This document shows positions 12,194 to 23,833 of a DNA stretch of 64,000 bases, in pieces. The notes under the pieces are model-generated. The model was not told the origin of the DNA. It made no database searches and saw only the letters and a program-made list of their open reading frames with translations. Location of the stretch: the NCBI GenBank assembly GCA_900660155.1, contig CABFPE010000018.1, forward strand, positions 204,674 to 268,673. The letters are read 5' to 3'. The position numbers and the translations under genes are program-made. This stretch comes from Hofstenia miamia. Taxonomy: Eukaryota > Xenacoelomorpha > Acoela > Hofsteniidae. Positions within the stretch are counted from its first letter, which is position 1; each line of letters opens with the position of its first letter.

Positions 12194-12200
12194 CGGTATA

Positions 12201-13034
12201 TTATTATACTGCTTTAAAAATATATATTTTTGACATAACTTTATTTACTCGTTCAATTTTCCTAACATTTTCACTACCGTATAATTTTGTACGTAGAATC
12301 AAATAGTATCAAAATTGTTTAAGTGTAACACAGTGTAATTAAAACTAGCTTTGAAGAGCATTAAAATAAATGCCCTACTAATAGTCTTGAAATTCGGAAT
12401 GTGGAAACTAAATTCATGGAATTTATTTGATATATTATATATAACTGAAGATTTGGAGAGTAATTAATAAAACTATTGGCTGCTACTCATGCAATACGTA
12501 TGTATTAGACAATATGGCGTATTTAGTGTAATAGCTACTCTTAACCATTAATTAGCTTTAAATATTTTATCAAATTATTATTCTAACTATACAAGATTTA
12601 AAATGTAGTAACTAATCTTTTGTTCAACAGCAAGCTATATATTAAGTTTATAACTTTAGCGATATTGGTTAGTAGGCTGTAGTGTAAATTTGAATCATGT
12701 ATGTTATTGGACAATTAAAACCTAAAATCCCACCAAAAACCCCAAAAATCTGCGTGGGTTTTGTGCTATTATGTTTCTGATTACATTAAATACACAGTGC
12801 CCTTAATCACTCCACGTGAGGTAACTGAATTGTTTGAGACATGTGTTTATTTCCAGTAGCATATTAATCAATCAGTCATTTTTAATTGTTATATTCTTAT
12901 AGCCTAACCGTGAATTAAAGCAACAATTTAAGGTGACTGTTCCTACTATCGAAGTGTTTTGTTTTGTGTTTAAGTTTTTTCCATTACTGAGTCCGAATTT
13001 TTACATTAAAATATTTATGGAGTTCTTAATTTAG
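12201..13034. other. intergenic upstream of the plus-strand gene cluster
   Basis: AT-rich sequence with no coding stretch. It should contain the promoter of the C18orf21-like gene and possibly of the whole cluster, but no clear TATA box or initiator could be assigned. Confidence 0.4.
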
Positions 13035-13052
13035 GATTTTCTAAAATCGTAA

Positions 13053-13577
13053 ATGGACGTACCAACTCATTTAAAATATCTATGGGCTTCTGCGTTTGAA
13101 TTAAGCAAATGTTCGCCTATTTTAGCCGCATTTCGCGGCGGTTTATTTTTAGAAACTTGCAATGCACTTAATGTTGAAGATCCCAATAACTATTTTAATT
13201 TTCTTTGCTCCAAGTGTGGTCTTCCCTTGAATGCATTTTCTAAATCAATCAAAATTGATAGTTCCAAACGCAAAACCTATCGGAGATTGCTCTCTCGTAA
13301 AGCAAAGGGTAAGCTTAATGGTGTTGGTAAGAAGCTGCTCATAAAATTAGAAAAACACCATAAAAAGATAGTCCAGATATCGTGTTCATTGTGTGGACAC
13401 GTCTCCCGTGATGGCTCTATCGACATTCTGTATTCTGGTGATCATTTCAATAAGAAACCATTTTTGAAGTCTAAAAAAGACTCTCTATTTTCAATACTTC
13501 AAAAGTCCAAGAGTAAGAAGGTAACTACCGACAATAGTGCTATGGCTCTGAAGGCATTTTTGAAAAAAAGGAAATGA
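13053..13577 (+). CDS. C18orf21/RMP24-like protein (UPF0711 family)
   Basis: A single-exon frame encodes 174 residues. Two CxxC pairs (C52/C55 in LCSKCGLPL, C111/C114 in SCSLCGHVS) are separated by a basic, Lys/Arg-rich helix (RRLLSRKAKGKLNGVGKKLL). This spacing matches human C18orf21, a subunit linked to RNase MRP and related to the zinc-ribbon protein Rpp21. The end, LKAFLKKRK, resembles the conserved C-terminal short helix of that family. The likely role is zinc-ribbon RNA/protein binding in rRNA-processing RNase MRP in the nucleolus. The human protein is about 220 residues, so this one is compact. An acceptor-like AATTTAG ends at 13034, 18 nt before the ATG. An AATAAA lies at 13797. WDR53 follows 601 bp downstream on the same strand. 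Family assignment is by motif pattern. Confidence 0.6.
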   Translation: MDVPTHLKYLWASAFELSKCSPILAAFRGGLFLETCNALNVEDPNNYFNFLCSKCGLPLNAFSKSIKIDSSKRKTYRRLLSRKAKGKLNGVGKKLLIKLEKHHKKIVQISCSLCGHVSRDGSIDILYSGDHFNKKPFLKSKKDSLFSILQKSKSKKVTTDNSAMALKAFLKKRK

Positions 13578-13796
13578 AAAACATTACTTCGATGATTACC
13601 ATGTTGTAAGTTTTGATAACATTGTTACATAATTCGTTTCGAAGTTTCAATTCATAGGTTAAATCCCACAGAAGCAACCTTGGTCTTCAGATTCACATTT
13701 CAAATCTAGTTTGTTACCGCTTAATCTTTATTCCAATTGAGCTAGTTTTTATATAAATCAGGATAGATTTTGTTTTTCCTGCTCACAGAATGTATC

Positions 13797-13802
13797 AATA
13801 AA
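13797..13802 (+). terminator. AATAAA polyadenylation signal, C18orf21-like gene
   Basis: Canonical AATAAA 220 nt after the stop codon, between this gene and WDR53. Confidence 0.5.
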
Positions 13803-14178
13803 ATATTGACATATATGTGACCAGTTATTTATAATGAACAATGAAATTCATCGAACAATCAAAATACTGAAAGATTTATTTCTGCTGTAAATTTAATCGA
13901 CTTCTTTTGAAAAGATTGATATCGAGATTATCTCTTGTTATTTATCGAATCTAAATTTATTCAATTTATACCTTTGGAATCCTCTAAATATGTGTTTCTA
14001 CTTTAGTATATATTTAAATTACCAGTTCGATGTTCGTAGTGTTCGTAATGTGTTTAATATTGTATGTATCCTAGTTATTTGATTTCAAAATACAGTCATT
14101 TTTGTTCTTGATGTTATTTTTTTCAGATTTTAAAAGGTTATTGTCTTACGTTCACGTTGAGTTTGTTTTTGTTTCAGA

Positions 14179-16303
14179 ATGGTTGTTTGGAATGAAAAGC
14201 ATACTGATACCATTAATTGCATTGATTGCAACTCTAGTGGTATCGTCATTTCTGGTGGAGAAGATAAATCTGTGCAAGTGTGGAATTTTACAACTCAAGC
14301 AGTTGTGGCAAGTATTGAAAATTTTAAGGATGAGGTTAGTATGGCAAAATTTTGCATTATAAAATTTAGAAAGAAAGTTTTGGATAATTCTTCCGTACAA
14401 TTAAATCCCATAAAACTTCATTTTTGGTAATTGATATTTTGGATTAATTTTTTAAGTTAATTTTTATTTGAAGCTGAATGCTTTAAATGAATCGATTATT
14501 ATCTGATCTGAGCATTATACAATTTGTTGTGTTTTAATTTTTTACATCTCTTCACGCCCAATTTGCTTTTTAAATTTTTTCGTTGAGTATATCGAAGTTA
14601 ATCATCTTTTAAATACCTGTGTAGGCAAGCAGGAAAACATTGTAGTTATTTATGTTTCCGTAATGCAACATAATATAGCATTATAAAACTCATTTCTACG
14701 TTTTACTAGAAGACAAAAGGTTTATGCTTTGTGACATCGCATGTCAATTTTATGATGATTTTTTACTGAATGAAATTTCAATGTTAGTAAAGCAGCATAT
14801 AGTATGTTAAGAATGGCACATTCTTCGATTTCAAATTTTTTAAGGTATCCGCATTGCGTTTCAATCCAAACAATCAAAACCATTTCATAGCATCATCGGG
14901 CGATTCCATTACTCTGTATGATGTGAGGAATGTTAAAAAATCTCTTCTCCACAGGGTCATTCTAAGTAATGAAGATGACGCAATCAATGATGTGGACATC
15001 AGCTCCTGTGGTGAATGGTGTGCAATCGCAAGTGATGATAAGTATCTGCGGTTATTTGAGTTTACAACTGAATTCATTGCAAATCTGGACGGACACGAGA
15101 ACTTGGGTGATCTATGATAAATTATTCTTTAAAAAAATTCATCAGCATCCTTCTACCAAATCAGCCTGTGGAGTTTTTTGTATTTATTTTTCCTGCTTTG
15201 CTGAAAATGGTTATTTTTTATGTTTTATACTGGGTCGCAATTTTCTAAGAGAATGATTTAATCAAAGAGGAAAAACAATTTTTTTTCCGTTATACGGTAA
15301 TTGTAAAAAGAATATTTTCGTTGTCCATAAAGCCTGCAAGAGTGCATTACTCCAAGGGCAATTATATGTAGCAATATATATATATATATATANNNNNNNN
15401 NNNNNNNNNNNNNNNNNNNNNNNNNNNNNNNNNNNNNNNNNNNNNNNNNNNNNNNNNNNNNNNNNNNNNNNNNNNNNNNNNNNNNNNNNNNNNNNNNNNN
15501 NNNNNNNNNNNNNNNNNNNNNNNNNNNNNNNNNNNNNNNNNNNNNNNNNNNNNNNNNNNNNNNNNNNNNNNNNNNNNNNNNNNNNNNNNNNNNNNNNNNN
15601 NNNNNNNNNATATATATATATATATATATTGCTTCAATTTCAATGTCCCAAATACTATTTTTTGCCTGTTTAAAAGTGTTTATGAAAAATCCTAAACAAA
15701 AGCGTTTTTTTATTATAACCAAGATTTTATACATGTATGTTCTAAAAATTGTATTGTTTATTATTTTAAAGGAAACATTGATTTTTTAATTTATCATAAG
15801 TCACTTGCTGCAAATTCGTCGCGGACACAGATGACGATGTTCCAGCTGTGCTGTCCGGCGGCTGCGATTGCAATGTCATTCTCCATGAGCTTAATGGACG
15901 TCAGTTACTTCCTGTTTCACAAAATATAGATCTTTGCGTTATTGGAAGTACACTAGTTAATCCGCCATTTGTTCACTGCATAGCTACAAACGGTGATGTT
16001 GGTGTTTGCGGTTTGGAAAATGGAATGCTATTACTTTTGGATTTAAAGCCCTTGGATATTATTGCAGAAAGTTCATATCATTCACTAGCAGTTTCGCAAG
16101 CAGTTTTTTTAAATAATGCTACTCTTTGCTCATCTAGCAATGAATGTGTTATTGCAACATGGGACATCGCACAGGATTCATTTGAGCTGAAAAGCGCTGT
16201 GCCTCATACTAGCAAGATAAACTCAATGTGCTGCTACACGAACAATTTAATTATTGCAGATTTATCTAATGCTATCACAAGTTTTTGCACGGATCTTCCA
16301 TAG
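14179..16303 (+). CDS. WDR53: WD repeat-containing protein 53
   Basis: Three coding exons: 14179-14334, 14845-15106 and 15801-16303. The introns start GT and end AG (TTTTTTAAG and TTATCATAAG). Joined, they give 306 residues; human WDR53 is 358. WD40 signatures include CIDCNSSGIVISGGEDKSVQVW in exon 1 and FNPNNQNHFIASSGDSITLYDVRN plus WCAIASDDKYLRLFEF in exon 2. VLSGGCDCNVILHELN and CSSSNECVIATWDI follow in exon 3. The C-terminus (HTSKINSMCCYTNNLIIADL) aligns with the HGEKVNWLLG...ILVADQ end of WDR53. The protein is a beta-propeller that has been linked to CUL4-DDB1 ubiquitin ligases. The ATG is 1 nt after a TTTGTTTCAG acceptor. Intron 2 contains a 217 bp gap flanked by TA repeats. The frame is intact. 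Confidence 0.8.
15373..15629. repeat. (TA)n with assembly gap (N 15393-15609)
   Basis: TA repeats border both sides of 217 Ns inside WDR53 intron 2. The gap is therefore probably an expanded TA microsatellite. Open frames running through the Ns are artefacts. Confidence 0.9.
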
Positions 16304-16431
16304 TTTTTATTTTTTAAATTTGTATTTTCATAATTTTTTATATCATCAGATTGATTATCTCTAGTTTTACTTCCGTATGTTGAAAATTCTACTTCTTACA
16401 AGTATTGATGATGAAACTATGTTTTAAGTTT

Positions 16432-16437
16432 ATTAAA
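16432..16437 (+). terminator. ATTAAA polyadenylation signal, WDR53
   Basis: ATTAAA lies 129 nt after the WDR53 stop and 229 nt before the RPE-1 start codon. Confidence 0.4.
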
Positions 16438-16665
16438 ATACAACTCTCAGTTATATGTCTGTTGTTCTTACACGTTTTGGACGTTATTCAATTCGTTATT
16501 TTTTGCCTGCAATTGTGACATGCCTAAGATAAATATTTCCTTAGTACGATATGCTTCGTATATTAATTGTTACTTACGTAAAATTTATGGTCTAAGTGTG
16601 TTATAAATTGTATTAGTTTTTAGATTTTTTCTAATGTATATCAAATTTTATGTACTGTTTTAGAG

Positions 16666-19600
16666 ATGACGCCTCTCAAGATAGCACCCTCTGTTATCAA
16701 CGCTGATATGGCGAATCTTGAAACTGTTGGGGAGCGCTTGATGACTGCCGGAGCAGATTTCTTACATCTTGATGTTATGGACGGTCATTTTGTTCCTAAT
16801 ATGACTTTTGGTGCGCCTGTTATCAAGTGCCTGCGGCATAAAATCCCCTCCGCTCCATTTGAAGCTCATATGATGGTCTCTGAGCCAAAAAAGTGGATCA
16901 ATGACATGAAAAACGCTGGAGTCAACTTGTACACTTTTCATATAGAAGCCACTTCTGAACCTAATAAGTTGTCTCGGTTGATTAGAGAGGCAGGGATGCG
17001 AGCTGGTATAGCAATAAGTCCTGATACTCCATGGAATGTTCTTGAAGATTTATTGGATTGCATGGATTCCATTTTAGTAATGACAGTTGTGCCTGGTTTC
17101 GGTGGCCAGTCATTCATGGGAAATATGTTGGACAAGGTACGAATTCTGTTATTACAAATAATATCCATATAAATTCATCTTCCTTTCTTTCTTGTATGAC
17201 AAGTCAATGTTTCAGGTTTGAATTTTTTGAGTTGATTCAAACTGAAAATTAGTTCTCTGATAAAGAATTTCAAGTAGTATTACGGCTCAATTTAAGTCTG
17301 TATCATCACCTACTAAATACATGGCAATGAATAGCACTATTTGAGTAAAAAAAACGAGGCTGATGTTTTCATATTAACTTTTTGTAATTTTATTAATTGC
17401 ATAATTGGAGTAGTTTTTTATGAGTACTGTGTAAAAATTCAATGATAACCTTATTTTGGTTACAGGATAATTTTATTAGCAGTCTATTTCAATCATTTTA
17501 ATTGCAATAATACAAACCGTTTAATGTCCTCGTTTTATTTAACTGAAAATGTGCTATTTACAGCTGTGTATTTTGTAGATCATGGTCTGTATGTGTATAT
17601 TTAACCGTCTATCTTGAGTACTAAAATTCATTAAACTATCATTAGGAAAATTGCTTATATTCCGGAGGTAATTTTTTCGCTTAAACATGAGTGCAAATCC
17701 GCAATTATCATTTTATGATCAGCATTCTGGGTGTTCAGTGAATTAGAAGGGATCAGACAATTTTCGGAAATTTTCGAAAATTATGAAATTTTGTTTGTTA
17801 CTAATTGTGTTATCAGCAGATTTCTAGAATTTTTCTTTGCCTGTATTCGATTCTTTCAATTATTTCAATTTTACTTTAATTCTTAATGTGGTAATTGTAC
17901 TCTAAAGCACCGGGCGACTTTCCTTGAGATTGGTAAGCCCTAACCTTAATGCAACGAGTAGTTCAATGTAAAATATATCTTTAGCTGATAATATAGGCTG
18001 AATCCAAGTAAGTTTAATTTTTTAATTGTTAAAAAATGCACCAAAACTTTGTAACTTGTGTCTTTTCCTTTAAGATTGTGTATTTGATTTGATTTAATCG
18101 ATCTTCTCTCAAAGCAGCTCCTTGATAAGCATCGCTCCTACTATAAAAGTGTCATTGCCTAACGAAATATATTAGCTAAGATTTGCCGTTTGGATTTCTC
18201 GTAATGTTAATTTCAAGCATGACAACGTTATTGTATTATGATTAAGAGCCTTGGTTACGACCAATAATGCTTTGTTGATTGCATGCGCGATTACTACTTG
18301 TTATATATACAGTTTTAAATAGTTATTTTATCGCTTGAATTTCTTGTCCACATAATACCTCTTTTCAAATCGAAAACCGTTTGAAGTGGTCTGCTATTTC
18401 TCTTGATTTAACCCTATCTTGGCCGAGTGTTTTTCACTTTTAAAACCGGGGGTTCTCCAAGAGCTTCTCCCCTAATAAAATCAATCCTTTTCATCACAAA
18501 GCAGCAAAACTTGGCAGGGCTTTAGCTTACAAAGGCTGAATACTAGAAGAAAGGAACTCGATATTCTATTGTTCTGACGTCATAATGGGCCCTTACGTCA
18601 GTAAATTTACTTTAGTACCCAAAAATTTGAACGTTATGTTCCTGTAATGGACGGACGGTGAAATTTGGTTGCAGTCATAGCTAACATATAGATAATTACA
18701 ATAATATCCATTATATACCCAATTATTATGCGATGTCTAAACAAACATTTGAGCAACTTGTTGATAACAGGATGAAATTAATAATGTATTGGTTTTATGG
18801 AATAAAATTAATATATCTCAAAAATGATGTTAAAATTAGGAAAATAGGAAAATTAACAAATGCGGGCCAAATCTTCCTTTACATCTGCGATATAACATTA
18901 TTTCTCAAGGGGTATTAAGGAATCACTCGCTTTTCCTCCCGGAGACCGTTTCATGAATCATCACTACCGGTTACATTTCTCTTATAGTAAACATTAGAAG
19001 TCATTTTATATACCAATACATCATTTCACTCTCAAATTCGCACAAGAGAGATTCAATTCCGCACATTTGTTTACCCTGTTTATATTCCATTTTTTACAAT
19101 TTTTTCAGTAATATAATAGTTTATTTTGGACATCTAAAGAAGTTCAGAAATATATTTTAAATAATGTCTTAAAAATGTCTTTTGATGTGTTAGTTGTAGT
19201 TTAACTAGTCTTAGAACGTGGGTTACATACATATTTTCTAGGTAATGAAAATATTTAAAACTCAATCATTTCGTTTTCATTTGCTTAAATTCATTATTCA
19301 CTGCATTCAACACCATGCCAGAGATGAAAAAAGGTCAGGTCGATTAATGCAGTTTGTCGAAAGTTGACGCCTATGAAGCAACCATTTCTAAAGTGGAGCA
19401 GTCGAATTTAATACGTCGGGTAATATGGGACGGAGTTGAATATGGGATAGTGGGTCAGGGCAAAGAGTCTGTGGCCATATATGAATGTGAGCCGAAAGGT
19501 TACTCTCAAGCCCATTCTGGCTGACGAAGCTTTACACCTCGTTAAACGAATGTCAATTCTGTCAATTATATTATTATAGCAAATATTTCTTCTATTTTTC

Positions 19601-20835
19601 GGATTACTAATGTAAAGTTAAGTATTTTGGTAACTTACTATAAAATCTACACTGAAATTGAAAAATGCGATAGTGTTTTGAAGAGTACATGATACTAATG
19701 TAAAATTTCAAAGTGCAAATTCAATTTTTCAACACGATTTTGGTTCATATCCATTTCTGCCACAGAGTCTTTCCCTTGCTCCAATATCCCATGTCACAAC
19801 TCTGTCCCATATTTCCCGACATATTATATTCTACTGCTCCACTTGGCCTCATGGTATAAAATTTCGACGAACTGCATTAGTCAACCTGAATAATAGAATT
19901 AAACAGAAGAAAACAAAAGTAATGCGTTTTAATTAGTTTGCATCACCTAGAAAATAGGCATGTATCCGTGATCCAAGACTAGTTACGCTTCAAATAACAC
20001 ATCAGAAGAAACATAGTATTTGAAATATAACTCTGAATTTCTTTGGATGTCCAAAATAAACTATTACTTAAAGAATTGTAAGAAATTGAATATAAACTGT
20101 GTTCACAAGTGTGTGAAATTGAATTTCTCTTGCTCGAAATTAAATCGCTCTTGTGCGAATTTGAAAGTGAAATGGTGTAGATCAATCTGCCGTCCAAAAG
20201 CAAAACAACTTAAGTCCAAATTTATTCTTTTTGGGAAATCCCCTTTTTTGTTGTGTATTTAAAATATTGTATCGGAATAAATGTATTTATTAAATTATAT
20301 TAAAAGCTGTTTTCATATAACCTATTACTATAGATAGACTATAGAATAGGTTTGGATTTATAAAATGGCATTTAAATCCTTTTTTATGAAAAATTGGACT
20401 TAAGTTGTTTTGCTTTGGAACGGCAGAACTATAATCCAGATTTTCAAAAAAAGTTTCTCATCTTTGCATGGTGCTGTTAGTATGTTCCATAAATTCAGTA
20501 ATATCCTTAGTTTTATGTTGATATTTTCATTTTCATTAAAAGTTATCAAAATTATTGAAAGAATTTTTCATTGTATTTTGAAATAGGTAATTTTACAGTG
20601 GGCACTTTTATCAAAAACGCTAAATTAGTTGCTATTAAAATAATATTTTTAGGTGAAACACTTGCGAGAACTTTTTCCAGATTTGGATATTGGGGTTGAC
20701 GGGGGCGTTTCACAAGCAAACATTAATCAATGTGTCCACTCTGGTGCGAATTACATCGTATGTGGAAGTGCATTAGTCAAACAGCCAGATTATTCCATAG
20801 CAATTTCCAATCTTCGCAAGTCTGCGAATTCTTAA
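16666..20835 (+). CDS. RPE: ribulose-phosphate 3-epimerase, copy 1
   Basis: Two exons, 16666-17136 and 20653-20835, encode 217 residues (human RPE is 228). The enzyme interconverts ribulose-5-phosphate and xylulose-5-phosphate in the cytosolic pentose phosphate pathway. The TIM-barrel landmarks are all present: IAPSVINADM with S9, LHLDVMDGHFVPN with H34 and D36, EAHMMVSEP with H68, VMTVVPGFGGQ and DIGVDGGVS with D173. The Ser, two His and two Asp of the metal-binding active site are conserved. The intron is phase 0 (AAG|GTACGA ... TTTTTAG|GTG) and 3516 bp long, filled with inverted-repeat elements. The ATG is 2 nt after a CTGTTTTAG acceptor-like site. A second copy with the same intron position lies at 28741-29473. 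Confidence 0.92.
17137..19000. other. RPE-1 intron, 5' part
   Basis: Non-coding intron sequence. A CRE-like TGACGTCA at about 18576 lies 14 bp from a second inverted half (TACGTCA), around a GGGCCC palindrome. I give it no function. Confidence 0.4.
19023..20182. repeat. long foldback inverted repeat in RPE-1 intron
   Basis: The left arm, about 19023-19495, recurs in reverse complement at about 19740-20182, with roughly 245 bp between. Matching landmarks are TCAAATTCGCACAAGAG near both outer ends, GTTTATTTTGGACATC, ACTAGTCTT, TATTTTCTAGGT and, innermost, TAATATGGGAC/AAATATGGGAC. The arms have diverged by many substitutions and small indels, so this is an old foldback element and not an assembly artefact. 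No transposase frame is present. Confidence 0.8.
20187..20426. repeat. 240 bp MITE with ~35 bp inverted ends
   Basis: The left end, CTGCCGTCCAAAAGCAAAAC (then AACTTAAGTCCAA), is mirrored at the right end (TTGGACTTAAGTTGTTTTGC, then TTTGGAACGGCAG). It sits directly beside the outer end of the 19023-20182 foldback. No convincing target duplication was seen, so the superfamily is not assigned. Confidence 0.75.
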
Positions 20836-20972
20836 CGTTTTTAATTCATTTTTATTCCATTTTTTAGTTTCATCTATTAGTAAAGCAATTTACTTGTGTG
20901 ATAAAATGATTTATCTTTCTTACAATAATATAAAATATTATTGAATTTAAAAAAGAAACGCATCATTTATTT

Positions 20973-21007
20973 AACATGTTTCGGCATGCCGCTGCCATTT
21001 TCAAAAA
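20973..21007 (-). ncRNA. hammerhead-like motif, left arm
   Basis: On the minus strand it reads TTGAAAATGGC, AGCGGCAT, GCCGAAAC, ATGTT: a stem II-like GGC/GCC hairpin followed by the invariant GAAAC. The CUGAUGA core is degenerate (UUGAAAA), so cleavage is not expected without experimental support. Confidence 0.35.
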
Positions 21008-21316
21008 GTTTCCCACTATAAAATTTACACAATATTCATCAAATTGCATTTTTATAATATTTTCGATAAATTAAAGAACACAAAATTCATTCGACCGTCT
21101 CTGATCATTTAAAGAACTGTAATATGAAATTTACATATAAAATTTTATCCATGGCAATTGATGTTTTTCAACTAATCATCATTGAATCAATTTATATAGA
21201 ATTAAAGGAACCAAACTTAAACAAAAAAGATGAATATAAATACAAACTAAATTTAGCGAAAATATTATAAAAAAATGCAATTTGATGAATATTTTGTAAA
21301 TATTATAGTGGGAAAC

Positions 21317-21351
21317 TTTTTGAAAATGGCAGCGGCATGCCGAAATATGTT
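21317..21351 (+). ncRNA. hammerhead-like motif, right arm
   Basis: Mirror copy of 20973-21007 with GAAAT replacing GAAAC. It is probably an inactive fossil. Confidence 0.3.
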
Positions 21352-21381
21352 AAATAAATGATGCGTTTCTTTTTTTAAATT

Positions 21382-23831
21382 CATATATAAACTCAAGAAT
21401 TTTATAAAATATTATTGATCAATTTTTGCTTAATATAAAATATTATTTAAGATGTAGAAAATTTATACCATTTGTTCTATTTTCTGAACACGTTCTATTC
21501 AACACCATTGAAAGGTGGGGCTGAAAACAAGCGTGCCACAGATAATCTAAACCAAAAATCATATTAAAGGATTAGTTAAAAAAACTACATTGCACACCAC
21601 AAGACTATTTAAATCGGAATGCACTATATAACAGCAATGAAATTATTACTAAGAATTTAGATTTTGTTTTGAAAGGACAAATGTAATAAATCATTTAACA
21701 AAGTTATGAATTTGTAGTATTTTGTAAGCATGTTGACTTGTAATATTTTTCTTCATCCTCACCAAAAGTATTTTACTAGAAAAGAATTCGCAATTTTAAA
21801 TCTTACAATTTGCTAAAAATGAATATTCTGTATTTATTCTTAAAAAGAGATTGTTCATGTGCCCAATTAATTACATATTTTAATAGACATTTCATTTCTT
21901 CGAAGCTACTAGTGACAACTAGTAAAGCCCCAAATGTTTGATGAGAATTTATGATCCTAAAATTTCAGGCTTTTCGTTTTCTCTTATGTTTATGGATAAT
22001 AATCACTTCATTCCGTATCCATTGTTGTCTTCACAGTGACTTTATGCAAGAAATCAATAAATTAATGAAATTTCAGCAATGAAAAGCTTTTCCTAAATAT
22101 TTTGCAAAACCTGAAAATAGTTGCATGTATATAACAATTTTAAAACTATCAACCCAGAATAATGACATTGTATATTATGAAAATTAATAAACTTTGGTAT
22201 ATTTCAAAACTTGACTAGTTTAGGCATTCACTATGCAGTCTAGAAATGAGAAAATCTTGAAATTTTCTATTTCATAATTGAAACAATCGGTCATATGTTA
22301 TAGAAGTGTAAATCATTAAAACGAACCATACTCCATTGTCTAAAATGCTTCATTTAATAAACTCTAAATTTGTGGGGTTTCCGCCATTTTCAACTAAAAT
22401 ACACATGGTAGACAGCAAGTGATAAGCTAATGATTTTCTGTGAAAAACTTTTAAAAGATATGTGATTTATTTTAAAATTACCAAAACTGAGAAATTGGCA
22501 AGAATAGTACAAAACCTATTTTAAAAAATTTAAAGTTACTATACTTAGATACTTGCGTTTGCCTAATATATATATATATATATATTTATTTATTTAACAG
22601 TTTCCATATGCAAAACTGGCTTTAAATACATTCAGTGTTAAATTAGAATTTCTTAATCTAAAAATACTGTCTACTGGCAAAAATCATGAAACTAATAATC
22701 CAATTTTGAATATTATTAAAATGTGCAATAGAACTAACAGATTTATATTGCATACAAAAATTGTGTACAATTGTCTAATATTGAAGTCAAAATTATAGAA
22801 AATTTTTGCACACTTAAAAATTTGTAATTTATTTCACTGAAACTATGCATGCGCAAAGTTTACTAACGCATAGCAACAATTTAGTCTCCATTTTTATGCC
22901 TGCCATATACTAAGTTTAGGGGATTACATGGAATTTTCACTCCCTTCTAGCAATCATTTGAGATAGCACTCTTCAAATTTGACAACATGCCTATATTGCA
23001 TTAAAATGAATTTGAATAGGGTTAGATTAGTTTTCGAGACAAACACTTTTTTCCTGGGGTCTGAATAGTGGTTTTTGGATTGAAGTGTGCTGCAGCATGA
23101 GCATTTAACTGACAAGTCTTGCCATCAAGTTGTAGAACCAAAGATGATTGCATCTAAGATAAGATAAGATGCATAAGTTGCCCATATTTAACTTTTAGTG
23201 CTATAATTTTATATATATTTTTTAGTCTGTTCTTTTTAAAATTTTTGTTTGGCATTGGAAAAATTTAAAGAAACTAAAAGCTTAACTTGTTGCTAAGCAA
23301 AATCGCTATCAATACTTTCCTTTTTTGTGGGCTAGAAATCAATTGCTATTACATCTAAGGGTTTTCATTTCCCGTATCTGAACATATTTATTAAAAATTA
23401 GTATGCTTAGATATGGATGGGCGAGGTAATACTAGACTCGTTGCAAGTAATAACAGAGCAAGTAATAAATCCGTATCATAATTTGAGAACGTTTCTGGTG
23501 CTGCAATGCCGCATTCGCATTGAAAAACGACATTTTCCATAATTAAGTTCTCTAATAGTAATCTATCTAAGATAGAATAACTTTTATCCTTAACAGAGTC
23601 AAAACTCTATGAGATGTGAATCTCAATTTATTTCTGACGGAAAGTAACAAAATTTAATTAATATTTCTTATATGTTAAAATAGCAAAATAATTGCCTTCA
23701 AATTCAGTTCTGGACTTGAGGTCGACTTGGGCTACTATGGAAGTTAAATACTAATATATACCCTATGTATTCATCTTACCTATTGTTTTTTATTGTTGAT
23801 ATTTTAGCATCTATTATACTGTATATGCTGT
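21382..23831. other. intergenic, no gene seen
   Basis: AT-rich sequence with a short TA tract near 22568. No protein-like frame, RNA gene or paired repeat was recognised. Confidence 0.5.
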
Positions 23832-23833
23832 TA

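Larger units (their letters stand above)
11273..12198 (-). mobile_element. mariner-type transposon, internally deleted
   Basis: Terminal inverted repeats of about 28 bp (TACCGAGCGTTCCAAAAGTC, then TTCGTCGC) match at both ends with one visible mismatch and are flanked by TA on each side. The 926 bp length is short for a mariner (about 1.3 kb). It encodes only the catalytic part of the transposase on the minus strand. The right end carries an extra inverted copy of the terminal repeat, giving a strong hairpin at 12144-12193. Good TIR conservation suggests fairly recent activity of the family. Confidence 0.9.
20945..21381. mobile_element. inverted-repeat element with hammerhead-like motifs in both arms
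   Basis: Arms of about 130 bp (20945-21072 and 21250-21381) are inverted copies differing at a few positions, around a 177 bp centre. Each arm reads TTTTTGAAAATGGCAGCGGC, then ATGCCGAAACATGTT, then AAATAAATGATGCG; the right arm has GAAAT for GAAAC. This is the tail motif style of Penelope-like elements (stem-closed GGC...GCC followed by GAAAC). The structure lies 110 bp after the RPE-1 stop codon, so one arm falls in the probable 3' UTR region. Confidence 0.65.

Noticed and set aside
15258-15734. Long open frames running through the N gap, and the similar one at 46248-46541
   Set aside because: Translation through Ns and TA repeats; not real coding sequence.
18576-18602. CRE-like TGACGTCA pair as an RPE regulatory site
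   Set aside because: Deep in an intron full of repeats, with no supporting context.
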